Assembly (NCBI GenBank): GCA_946481065.1
Contig: CAMLMA010000052.1
Location: 1-11,727, forward strand
Direction of reading: 5' to 3'
Origin: an uncultured Nitrosomonadales bacterium
GTDB lineage: Bacteria > Pseudomonadota > Gammaproteobacteria > Burkholderiales > Methylophilaceae
Length of the DNA stretch: 11,727 bases
Shown: in pieces, positions 1 through 8,497 of the stretch
Layout of the letters: every line of letters begins with the position of its first letter
Numbering within the stretch: the stretch's first letter is position 1
Position numbers and translations under genes: made by a program
The notes under the pieces: model-generated
What the model was told of the DNA's origin: nothing
Database searches by the model: none
The model's input: only the letters and a program-made list of their open reading frames with translations

Positions 1-2
1 CC

Positions 3-2747
<2,745 letters not shown>

Positions 2748-2765
2748 GGCCTGTCGATCGCAGGT

Positions 2766-2794
2766 TTATGATTGCGGCGGTTTGCGGATAGAAT
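2766..2794 (+). promoter_or_regulatory. Possible promoter of the YbaL-type antiporter gene
   Basis: TTATGA (2766-2771) and TAGAAT (2789-2794) are separated by 17 bp. The -10 matches consensus at five of six positions and the -35 at three. Downstream, a GCCCG/CGGGC stem (2806-2810 with 2819-2823) lies in the predicted leader and could instead end the metal-pump transcript, although no T-run follows. Tentative. Confidence 0.35.
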
Positions 2795-2866
2795 CATGGG
2801 GTATCGCCCGCCGCCGGTCGGGCTGGAGCGTCGCTCGCCATCCCATCATCCAACGCAGGACCATGC

Positions 2867-4585
2867 ATGCCACATGACGTCAGTTTGATCAGCACCATCG
2901 CCGCTGCCTTCGGGCTCGCCATCCTCCTCGGCTACGTCGCCTCGCGCCTGCGCATGCCACCGTTGGTCGGCTATCTGGTGGCAGGCATCATCCTCGGTCC
3001 CGGCACGCCGGGTTTCGTCGCCGATATCCAGCTTGCCGGCCAGCTGGCCGAGATCGGCGTCATGCTGCTGATGTTCGGCGTCGGCCTGCATTTTTCCCTG
3101 CATGACCTGCTGGCGGTCCGGCGTATCGCAGTGCCCGGCGCCATCGTGCAGATCGGCGTGGCGACGGCGCTAGGCGCCGTGACGGCCATGGCTTGGGGCT
3201 GGTCGTTCGGTGGGGCGCTGGTATTCGGCCTGGCGCTCTCTTGCGCCAGTACCGTGGTGCTATTGCGGGCTCTGGAAGCGCGCGGCGTGCTGGAGTCGAT
3301 CAATGGGCGCATCGCAGTCGGCTGGCTCATCGTCGAGGATCTGGCCATGGTGCTGGTGCTGGTGTTGTTGCCCGCTGTCGCCAGCCTGCTCGGCGGCACG
3401 CTGCCGGGTGGAGACGTAGCGCCCGATACCAACCTGTGGTGGACGGTCGGCATCACGCTGGCCAAGGTCGCCGCCTTCATCGTGTTCATGCTGGTCGTCG
3501 GTCGCCGGCTGTTCCCCAAGATCCTTTGGCTGGTGGCGCGTAGCGGTTCGCGCGAGCTCTTCACGCTGTGCGTGCTGGCCGCCGCGGTCGGCGTCGCCTA
3601 CGGCTCGGCCAAGCTGTTCGATGTGTCGTTCGCGCTCGGCGCCTTCTTCGCCGGCATGATGCTGCGCGAATCTGAATTCAGCCATCGTGCAGCGGAGGAA
3701 TCCCTGCCTTTGCGCGATGCTTTCTCGGTCCTGTTCTTCGTCTCCGTCGGCATGCTGTTCAACCCGGAGGTATTGATTTCGGAGCCGCTGCGCGTGCTGG
3801 CGGTGGCCGCCATCATCATCTTCGGCAAGACCTTGGCGGCGATCGCACTGGTGCTGGCGTTCCGTTATCCCCTGAATACGGCGCTGACCGTCGGTGCCAG
3901 CCTGGCGCAGATCGGCGAATTCTCCTTCATCCTCGCCGGCATGGGGGTGGCGCTCGGCCTGTTGCCGCTGGAAGGGCAAAGCCTGATCCTTGCCGGCGCG
4001 CTGATCTCGATCGCGCTCAATTCCTTTATCTTCACGGCGATCGAGCCGGTGCAGCGTTTTATACGCGCCAGGTCACCGCTGGCGCGCAAGCTCGAGATGC
4101 GCGACGACCCGCTGGCGGCTTTGCCGATGACGGTGGAAGAGCACTATCTCTCCGGGCAGGTCGTGCTCGTCGGCTATGGGCGCGTCGGCCGGCGGATCGC
4201 CGCGGCGTTGACTGAGGCCGGGGTGCCCTATGTGGTCGCGGAGCAGAACCGCGAGATCGTCGAGAAACTCCGGGCGCAGAACATCCCGGCGGTTTCCGGC
4301 GATGCTGCCGACCCCGTGGTGCTGGTGCAGGCGCACATCGCGCGGGCGGGCATGCTGGTGATCGCCACGCCCGACACTTTCGGCGTGCGCAAGATGGTGG
4401 AAACGGCCCGCACACTGAACCCGGCGATCGAAGTCATCCTGCGCACCCATAGCGACGAGGAGGCGGCCCTGCTGGCACGCGAAGAGCTGGGCAAGGTGTT
4501 CATGGGCGAGCATGAGCTGGCGCTGGGCATGACCGCCCATGTACTGAAGCGCATGGGCGTCGGCCAGGCCGGTAATCGACACTGA
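2867..4585 (+). CDS. ybaL: YbaL-type CPA2 monovalent cation/proton antiporter with TrkA-N (RCK) domain
   Basis: This is a predicted K+(or Na+)/H+ antiporter of the inner membrane, in the monovalent cation:proton antiporter-2 family. The 572-residue product resembles E. coli YbaL along its whole length, for example PLVGYLVAGIILGP (32-45), LLMFGVGLHFSL (67-78), the GWLIVEDL segment (152-159), FALGAFFAGMML (255-266) and SLAQIGEFSFILAG (345-358). E157-D158 take the place of the Q-D pair of KefB/KefC. Twelve or so membrane segments fill residues 8-395. A Rossmann-type TrkA-N domain follows at about 430-555, with the GYGRVG nucleotide loop (436-441) and an acidic residue (E459) ending the second strand. 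The start at 2867 is preceded by AGGA (2857-2860) at good spacing. An overlapping ATG at 2863 is out of frame and stops at once. Cation and physiological role are inferred from the family only. TGA is followed directly by TAG in another frame, inside the promoter palindrome of the next gene. Confidence 0.92.
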   Translation: MPHDVSLISTIAAAFGLAILLGYVASRLRMPPLVGYLVAGIILGPGTPGFVADIQLAGQLAEIGVMLLMFGVGLHFSLHDLLAVRRIAVPGAIVQIGVATALGAVTAMAWGWSFGGALVFGLALSCASTVVLLRALEARGVLESINGRIAVGWLIVEDLAMVLVLVLLPAVASLLGGTLPGGDVAPDTNLWWTVGITLAKVAAFIVFMLVVGRRLFPKILWLVARSGSRELFTLCVLAAAVGVAYGSAKLFDVSFALGAFFAGMMLRESEFSHRAAEESLPLRDAFSVLFFVSVGMLFNPEVLISEPLRVLAVAAIIIFGKTLAAIALVLAFRYPLNTALTVGASLAQIGEFSFILAGMGVALGLLPLEGQSLILAGALISIALNSFIFTAIEPVQRFIRARSPLARKLEMRDDPLAALPMTVEEHYLSGQVVLVGYGRVGRRIAAALTEAGVPYVVAEQNREIVEKLRAQNIPAVSGDAADPVVLVQAHIARAGMLVIATPDTFGVRKMVETARTLNPAIEVILRTHSDEEAALLAREELGKVFMGEHELALGMTAHVLKRMGVGQAGNRH

Positions 4586-4604
4586 TAGCGTCAGACGCTA
4601 TGAT
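4576..4604 (+). promoter_or_regulatory. Strong candidate promoter of yjbQ, inside the 3' end of the YbaL-type gene
   Basis: TCGACA (4576-4581, five of six to consensus) and TATGAT (4599-4604, five of six) are separated by exactly 17 bp. The -35 lies in the last codons of the upstream gene and the -10 just past its stop. Transcription would begin near 4611, giving a leader of about 25 nt before ATG 4637. A perfect inverted repeat fills much of the spacer. Confidence 0.6.
4585..4601. repeat. Perfect inverted repeat in the yjbQ promoter: candidate operator or hairpin
   Basis: ATAGCGT (4585-4591) and ACGCTAT (4595-4601) are exact reverse complements around CAG. The repeat covers the second half of the spacer and the first three bases of the -10. 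In DNA it could be a repressor site. In RNA from the upstream gene it could form a 7-bp stem just after the stop codon, but the following GATTTCGGG is a poor U-tract, so a classical intrinsic terminator is less likely. Confidence 0.5.
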
Positions 4605-4636
4605 TTCGGGCAACGCACATCCGATCGAGAGACCCC

Positions 4637-5056
4637 ATGAAAAGCTACCGTAAAGAACTCTGGTTCAACCCGCCGACCCGCGTCGCCTTCATCAACATCA
4701 CCTCGCAAGTGCGCGAATGCCTGCGCGAGAGCGGTGTGCGCGAAGGCCTGGTACTGGTCAACGCCATGCACATCACGGCCAGCGTCTTCATCAACGACGA
4801 CGAACGCGGCTTGCACCACGATTACACCCAATGGCTGGAAAAACTCGCGCCGCACGAACCGGTATCCGGCTATCGCCACAACGATACCGGTGAGGACAAC
4901 GCCGACGCGCACATGAAGCGCCAGGTCATGGGCCGCGAAGTGGTGGTGGCGATCACCGATGGCCAGCTCGACTTCGGGCCCTGGGAACAGATCTTCTACG
5001 GCGAATTCGATGGTCGCCGCAAGAAACGCGTGCTGGTCAAGATCATCGGCGAATAA
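4637..5056 (+). CDS. yjbQ: YjbQ/UPF0047 family protein (secondary thiamine-phosphate synthase type)
   Basis: A 139-residue cytosolic protein of the YjbQ/UPF0047 family; members are 130-140 residues and form compact beta-sandwich trimers. E. coli YjbQ has been reported to have weak thiamine-phosphate synthase activity, and database names follow that, but the physiological reaction is not settled. Family signatures are visible in order: FINITSQV (18-25), the [18 protein letters not shown] stretch (45-62), YRHN...[15 protein letters not shown] (78-99) and the closing [20 protein letters not shown] block (107-126) with the basic tail [12 protein letters not shown]. The many conserved His, Asp and Glu residues suggest a metal or phosphate site. 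The start follows a weak GAGAGA sequence (4627-4632). It lies between two Kef-family antiporters and has its own probable promoter. No thiamine pathway genes are near, so the context gives no support for a thiamine role. Confidence 0.9.
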   Translation: MKSYRKELWFNPPTRVAFINITSQVRECLRESGVREGLVLVNAMHITASVFINDDERGLHHDYTQWLEKLAPHEPVSGYRHNDTGEDNADAHMKRQVMGREVVVAITDGQLDFGPWEQIFYGEFDGRRKKRVLVKIIGE

Positions 5057-5086
5057 ACCCGCGCTCATCTCCCATGCGTCCGGGCC

Positions 5087-5100
5087 CGTCGCCCGCGACG
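5087..5100 (+). other. Small perfect hairpin in the yjbQ-kefC gap
   Basis: CGTCGC (5087-5092) and GCGACG (5095-5100) are exact reverse complements two bases apart, giving a 5-bp stem with a CCCG tetraloop. No T-run follows, so it is not a standard terminator. It could stabilise the yjbQ mRNA end or slow readthrough into kefC. Confidence 0.3.
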
Positions 5101-5133
5101 CCAACGCTATTCACCACTGATGCCCTAACACCC

Positions 5134-6939
5134 ATGAACGCCATCCATATCCCGCCGCTGTTGTTGCAAAGCATCATCTACCTGGGCGCGGCGGTCATCG
5201 CCGTGCCGATCTGCAAGCGTATCGGCCTCGGCTCGGTGCTGGGCTATCTGCTCGCCGGCATCCTCATCGGTCCCTGGGGTCTGGGCCTGATCGGCGAAGT
5301 CGAGACCGTGCTGCATTTCGCCGAATTCGGCGTGGTGATGATGCTGTTCCTCATCGGGCTCGAGCTCAATGTCGATAAATTATGGACCATGCGGCTACCG
5401 ATCTTCGGACTCGGCGGCGCACAGGTGCTGATCAGCATCGCAGTTTCTGCCTTGCTCGGCATCGTCTTCGGACTGGATTGGCGCCTGGCGCTGGTGGCGG
5501 GTATGGGTATCGCCATGTCGTCGACGGCCATCGCCGTACAGACCATGACCGAGCGTGGGGTGATGCAGCGTCCGGCAGGCGAAGCCGCGTTCTCTGTGCT
5601 GCTGTTCCAGGATCTGGCAGTGATCCCCCTGATGCTGCTGCTGGCGCTGCTCGTGCCGCATAGCGGCAAGACAGGCGTGGAGTGGCTCAACATCGCCAAG
5701 GCGGTCGGGGTGATCGTCTTCGTCGTGCTCGCCGGGCAATACCTGCTGCGCCCGGTGCTGCGCTATATCGCCAATACCGGCTTGCGCGAGATCTTCATCG
5801 CTTTCGCCTTGTTCCTGGTGATGGGCGTGGCGTTGCTCATGCAGCTGGTCGGGCTGTCGATGGCGCTCGGGGCTTTCCTCGCCGGTGTGCTGCTGGCCGA
5901 CTCCGAATATCGCCAGGAACTGGAGCTCGATATCGACCCGTTCAAGGGGCTGCTGCTGGGTCTGTTCTTCATCGCGGTCGGCATGTCGGTTGATCTGGGG
6001 CTGATCTGGCAACAACCCTTGCTGATCGTCGGGCTCGCGCTCGGCCTTGTGGGGTTGAAGGTCTTGCTGTTGTATCCGCTGGCGCGCTGGTTCGGCCATT
6101 GCAAGGCCGATGCCATGATGTTCGCGCTGGTTCTGTCGCAGATCGGCGAGTTCGCGTTCGTGCTGTTCAGTGCTGCCGCGCAGGTGGGGGCGCTGGAAAC
6201 CAGGGCGGCGAGCATGCTCAACGCCATCGTTGCCATCTCCATGCTGACCACGCCTTTACTCATGCTGATCTATGGACGCTGGGCGCAGCGCAGCCTCAAT
6301 CGTCCGGCGGAAGGCCATGACGATTTCGAGACCCAGCGCCCCATCATCATCGCCGGTTTCGGCCGTGTCGGGCAGGTGTTGACGCGTCTACTGAACGGCA
6401 TCGGCACGCCGCCGACAGTGATCGAGCTCGACCCCAATCAGATCGAGCTGGTGCGGCAGTTCGGCTTCAAGGCCTATTACGGCGACATCACCCGACCGGA
6501 CGTGCTGGAAGCAGCGGGTATCGCCCAGGCACGCCTGTTCGTACTGGCGATCGACGATCCGGAAGATGCGCTGGAGACGGCGCGCTATGTGAAGGCGCAT
6601 TATCCGCAGGTGCGCATCCTGGCAAGGGCGCGCAACCGGACGCATGCTTTCGATTTCATGGAGCTGGAGATCGACGTGGTGCGCGAGACCTTCTTCTCGG
6701 CCCTGCAACTGGCGGAAAGGATGTTGCGCGAGATCGGCTATACTCAGACGCAGGCGAACCGTGCCGTGCAGCGATTCCGCAAGCACGACGAGCACATGAT
6801 GCAGGAGTCGCTGGCGATCCGGCATGACGACGAGAAACTGATCGAGAACAGCCACCGTGCACGCGAGGATCTGGCCCGGTTGCTGCAACAGGAATTCGAG
6901 GAGGCCGCGACCGAGGTGCCGGCCGCGGAAGCACGCTAG
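5134..6939 (+). CDS. kefC: KefC/KefB-like potassium/proton antiporter with TrkA-N domain
   Basis: This is a ligand-gated K+/H+ antiporter of the inner membrane. In E. coli, KefB and KefC are held shut by glutathione and opened by glutathione adducts of electrophiles, acidifying the cytoplasm for protection. The 601-residue form chosen here equals KefB in length. Visible features: PxCK...LGYLLAGILIGPWGLG (25-51), the LLFQDLAVIP segment (156-165) with the Q-D pair, the family regulatory loop QELELDIDPFKG (261-272), IGEFAFVLF (337-345), then the Rossmann loop GFGRVG (408-413), acidic E431 and D433 after strand 2, and LARARNRTHAF (496-506), aligned with the glutathione-binding region of KefC. A charged, coiled-coil-like tail runs from about 550. 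The longer frame from ATG 5074 adds 20 residues, rich in Pro and Thr, that look unlike a Kef N-terminus; neither start has a clear ribosome site. No kefF or kefG partner lies nearby. Glutathione gating is inferred, not shown. Confidence 0.88.
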   Translation: MNAIHIPPLLLQSIIYLGAAVIAVPICKRIGLGSVLGYLLAGILIGPWGLGLIGEVETVLHFAEFGVVMMLFLIGLELNVDKLWTMRLPIFGLGGAQVLISIAVSALLGIVFGLDWRLALVAGMGIAMSSTAIAVQTMTERGVMQRPAGEAAFSVLLFQDLAVIPLMLLLALLVPHSGKTGVEWLNIAKAVGVIVFVVLAGQYLLRPVLRYIANTGLREIFIAFALFLVMGVALLMQLVGLSMALGAFLAGVLLADSEYRQELELDIDPFKGLLLGLFFIAVGMSVDLGLIWQQPLLIVGLALGLVGLKVLLLYPLARWFGHCKADAMMFALVLSQIGEFAFVLFSAAAQVGALETRAASMLNAIVAISMLTTPLLMLIYGRWAQRSLNRPAEGHDDFETQRPIIIAGFGRVGQVLTRLLNGIGTPPTVIELDPNQIELVRQFGFKAYYGDITRPDVLEAAGIAQARLFVLAIDDPEDALETARYVKAHYPQVRILARARNRTHAFDFMELEIDVVRETFFSALQLAERMLREIGYTQTQANRAVQRFRKHDEHMMQESLAIRHDDEKLIENSHRAREDLARLLQQEFEEAATEVPAAEAR

Positions 6940-7364
6940 CCCTGGATGTAGCTTTCCAGTTGCTTGATCAGGAATTGCTGGTATTCGATGGTCGCCTGCA
7001 CCAGGTCGCCGATCGACAGCAGCCCGACCACCTTGCCGTGATCGAGCACCGGCAGATGGCGGATACGTTTGCCTGACATGAGGTTCATGCACGCCTCGAC
7101 GGTGTCTTCTGGCGATACCGTGATGAGTTTGGTCGACATGATGTCCTGGACGGCGGTGGTCGCGGAGGTGCGGCCCTTGATGACGACTTCGCGGGCATAG
7201 TCCCGTTCCGAGAAGATCCCCACCAGTTCGTCGCGGCGCATGACGAGCAGGGCGCCGATGTGGTGTTCGGCCATTAACAGCAGCGCATCGTAGACCAGGC
7301 TATCCGGCGCCACTGAGTAGATCTGATGACCTTTCGTCTCAAGCAATTGGCTGACGGTCTTCAT
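6936..7364 (-). CDS. Two-CBS-domain protein (stand-alone adenine-nucleotide sensor type)
   Basis: A 142-residue soluble protein made almost entirely of a pair of CBS domains (a Bateman module): CBS1 about 15-65, with GIFSERDY (49-56), and CBS2 about 75-130, with GLLSIGDL (114-121). Such modules usually bind AMP, ATP, NAD or S-adenosyl ligands and regulate a partner; stand-alone bacterial forms mostly have no assigned partner. The reading frame extends upstream to 7436, but the start at 7364 is chosen because a near-perfect Shine-Dalgarno sits just ahead of it and MKTVSQLLETKG is a typical N-terminus for this group. Its TAG stop overlaps the stop of the convergent kefC gene by two bases. Kef RCK domains also bind adenine nucleotides, so a shared regulatory theme is conceivable, but nothing in the sequence links them directly. 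Confidence 0.9.
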   Translation of the reverse strand: MKTVSQLLETKGHQIYSVAPDSLVYDALLLMAEHHIGALLVMRRDELVGIFSERDYAREVVIKGRTSATTAVQDIMSTKLITVSPEDTVEACMNLMSGKRIRHLPVLDHGKVVGLLSIGDLVQATIEYQQFLIKQLESYIQG

Positions 7365-7368
7365 CCTA

Positions 7369-7376
7369 TCCTCCTC
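7369..7376 (-). promoter_or_regulatory. Strong Shine-Dalgarno of the CBS protein gene
   Basis: Read on the minus strand, GAGGAGGA ends 4 nt before ATG 7364, with its AGGAGG core close to ideal. It decides the start: translation begins here rather than at the upstream in-frame ATG at 7436. Confidence 0.85.
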
Positions 7377-7404
7377 ATTTCTTGTCTTGTTCTTGATGAC
7401 TAAA

Positions 7405-7431
7405 AATATACACCTTAATGCCCTGAGCCAA
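7405..7431 (-). promoter_or_regulatory. Possible promoter of the CBS protein gene
   Basis: On the minus strand TTGGCT (7431-7426) and TATATT (7410-7405) are 15 bp apart, a short spacer. The -10 is good and would give a leader of about 35 nt ahead of ATG 7364. The -35 is weak. The local AT-rich stretch makes other placements possible. Confidence 0.35.
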
Positions 7432-7442
7432 AACATTCGCGC

Positions 7443-7470
7443 TTGACATAGTTAGCCAGCTAACTATAAT
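7443..7470 (+). promoter_or_regulatory. Consensus promoter of the marR-type gene
   Basis: TTGACA (7443-7448) and TATAAT (7465-7470) match both consensus hexamers at all six positions, with a 16-bp spacer. The expected transcription start is about 7476-7479, only a few bases before the ATG at 7481. The spacer is occupied by a palindrome, so bound repressor would compete directly with RNA polymerase. Confidence 0.85.
7448..7467. promoter_or_regulatory. Palindromic operator, probably for the adjacent MarR-type regulator
   Basis: ATAGTTAGC (7448-7456) and GCTAACTAT (7459-7467) are exact reverse complements around CA. A 20-bp dyad of this form, placed between -35 and -10, is typical of sites bound by MarR-family dimers. 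The link to the neighbouring MarR protein is an inference from position and symmetry. Confidence 0.75.
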
Positions 7471-7480
7471 GACACTAACC

Positions 7481-7990
7481 ATGTTGCAATTACGCGATCT
7501 ACCCACACCGGAAGTCCTGAATAAATTTGCCCAGCGTTATCCGCAGGCAGATATCAGTGCCATTTCCTCTTTTCTGCATCTGCTGCGCGTGGCCACCGAC
7601 CTTTCCATCGCGCTTGACGAGTGCCTGAGCCGCCATGGCCTGCTGCAGGGACGCTGGTGGGTGCTGATCCTGCTGATGCGCGAGGAGGCGCTGGTCTCAA
7701 CGCCGTCGGCGCTGGCCGACAAGGCGGGCGTCACGCGCGCCACCATGACCGGCCTGATCGACGGGCTGGAGCGCGATGGTCTGGTCGAGCGCATCTTTGA
7801 ACCGCAAGACCGCCGCCGGATCTCGGTCAAGCTCACCCGGGCCGGGCAGGATCGGCTGGATGCCGTCATGCCCGATTACTATAGCCGGCTGCGCGAATGC
7901 ATGTCGGCGCTGGATGAAGCGCAGCGTGCAGGGCTGCATCAGATGCTGGATCTGATCTCGACCGGCGTGTACGCGTTCACCAAAGCCTGA
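7481..7990 (+). CDS. MarR-family transcriptional regulator
   Basis: A 169-residue winged helix-turn-helix protein that should bind palindromic DNA as a dimer and release it on binding a small ligand or on oxidation. The N-terminal helices (about 1-55) would form the dimer interface. The DNA-binding part is visible at 75-121: ALADKAGVTRATMTGLIDGL (77-96) contains the recognition helix, and EPQDRRRISVKLT (107-119) is the wing with the conserved D-R-R. The dimerising C-terminal helices follow to the end. The frame has another ATG at 7469, but that lies inside the -10 hexamer and cannot be on the transcript from this promoter, so 7481 is chosen. With no room for a Shine-Dalgarno, the mRNA should be leaderless or nearly so. 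The single Cys in the C-terminal helix (C140) and one at 48 are not in the position typical of OhrR sensors. Ligand unknown. It probably controls itself and the two genes downstream. Confidence 0.93.
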   Translation: MLQLRDLPTPEVLNKFAQRYPQADISAISSFLHLLRVATDLSIALDECLSRHGLLQGRWWVLILLMREEALVSTPSALADKAGVTRATMTGLIDGLERDGLVERIFEPQDRRRISVKLTRAGQDRLDAVMPDYYSRLRECMSALDEAQRAGLHQMLDLISTGVYAFTKA

Positions 7991-8023
7991 ACCTTACTTA
8001 GAGCCGTTTTTTTTAGCCAAACA

Positions 8024-8037
8024 ATTAGGCGACTAAT
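8024..8037. promoter_or_regulatory. Second, weaker MarR-like operator ahead of the DUF4440 gene
   Basis: ATTAG (8024-8028) and CTAAT (8033-8037) are reverse complements around GCGA. The core TTAG-N4-CTAA is identical in form to the core of the operator at 7448-7467 (TTAG, CCAG, CTAA). It sits in an AT-rich 80-bp gap that also contains eight consecutive T (8007-8014) and no convincing -35/-10 pair, so the promoter it would control cannot be placed with confidence. Confidence 0.5.
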
Positions 8038-8060
8038 CATTTATTTTATTGACCCATTCA

Positions 8061-8066
8061 AAGGAG
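8061..8066 (+). promoter_or_regulatory. Shine-Dalgarno of the DUF4440 gene
   Basis: AAGGAG lies 6 nt before ATG 8073 and 3 nt before ATG 8070. The spacing favours 8073. It also rules out the in-frame TTG at 8049, which lies upstream of the site. Confidence 0.75.
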
Positions 8067-8072
8067 TCCATG

Positions 8073-8468
8073 ATGCGAGATATGACTGAAACCCCGGTGG
8101 ATACCCCCGCCTTGCTGCAAACGCTCAACAGCCGTTGGGACGAAGCCTTCAATAGCCAGCAGCCGACCGTGCTGGCGGCGCTCTACGACGATGAGGCGAC
8201 CGTGATGCCAGCGGGTGCCGCGCCCGCGAGTGGTGGTAGGGCGATCCTCGAGTTCTGGCGTAACCTCATTGCACAGGGTGTCGTCGACCATAAGATCGAG
8301 ATCGTCGAAACCATCGTCGACGGCAACCTGGGCGTACAGCGTGGATTCTGGAGTGCTGCCGCGGTCGATGCTGATGGCAAGCGCCAGGCCTTCCGAGGTA
8401 GCCTGCAACTGGTGTTCCGTCGGCAGATCGACGGCAGCTGGAAGACCTATACACACATCTGGAACTAA
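8073..8468 (+). CDS. SnoaL-like / DUF4440 (NTF2-fold) protein
   Basis: A 131-residue cytosolic protein of the NTF2-like superfamily, closest by eye to the SgcJ/EcaC and DUF4440 type. The pattern is an N-terminal helix with W-x-E-A-F (22-26), the LYDDEATVMPAG strand (38-49), a helix GGRAILEFWRNL (54-65), then beta strands with GFWSAAA (93-99) and the closing TYTHIWN. Such cone-shaped folds bind small hydrophobic molecules or act as isomerases, cyclases or hydrolases; no function is fixed for this branch, and I cannot name a substrate. There is no signal peptide. It lies 29 bp before an EamA transporter, so the two are likely co-transcribed, downstream of a MarR-like regulator. ATG 8070 is a possible alternative start. 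Confidence 0.82.
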   Translation: MRDMTETPVDTPALLQTLNSRWDEAFNSQQPTVLAALYDDEATVMPAGAAPASGGRAILEFWRNLIAQGVVDHKIEIVETIVDGNLGVQRGFWSAAAVDADGKRQAFRGSLQLVFRRQIDGSWKTYTHIWN

Positions 8469-8497
8469 GCGACACTTGCCAAAAACGGGAAGCCACC

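Noticed and set aside
3260..3979. Minus-strand open frame (239 codons) opposite the YbaL-type gene
   Set aside because: Same reverse-frame composition; the plus-strand antiporter is conserved along its full length.
7469..7471. ATG at 7469 as the marR start
   Set aside because: It overlaps the perfect -10 hexamer and would be upstream of the transcription start.
8007..8014. Run of eight T after the marR gene as an intrinsic terminator
   Set aside because: No stem of useful length precedes the run; GAGCC and TAGCC around it are direct, not inverted, repeats.
8049..8051. TTG at 8049 as the start of the DUF4440 gene
   Set aside because: The AAGGAG ribosome site is downstream of it, directly ahead of ATG 8070/8073.
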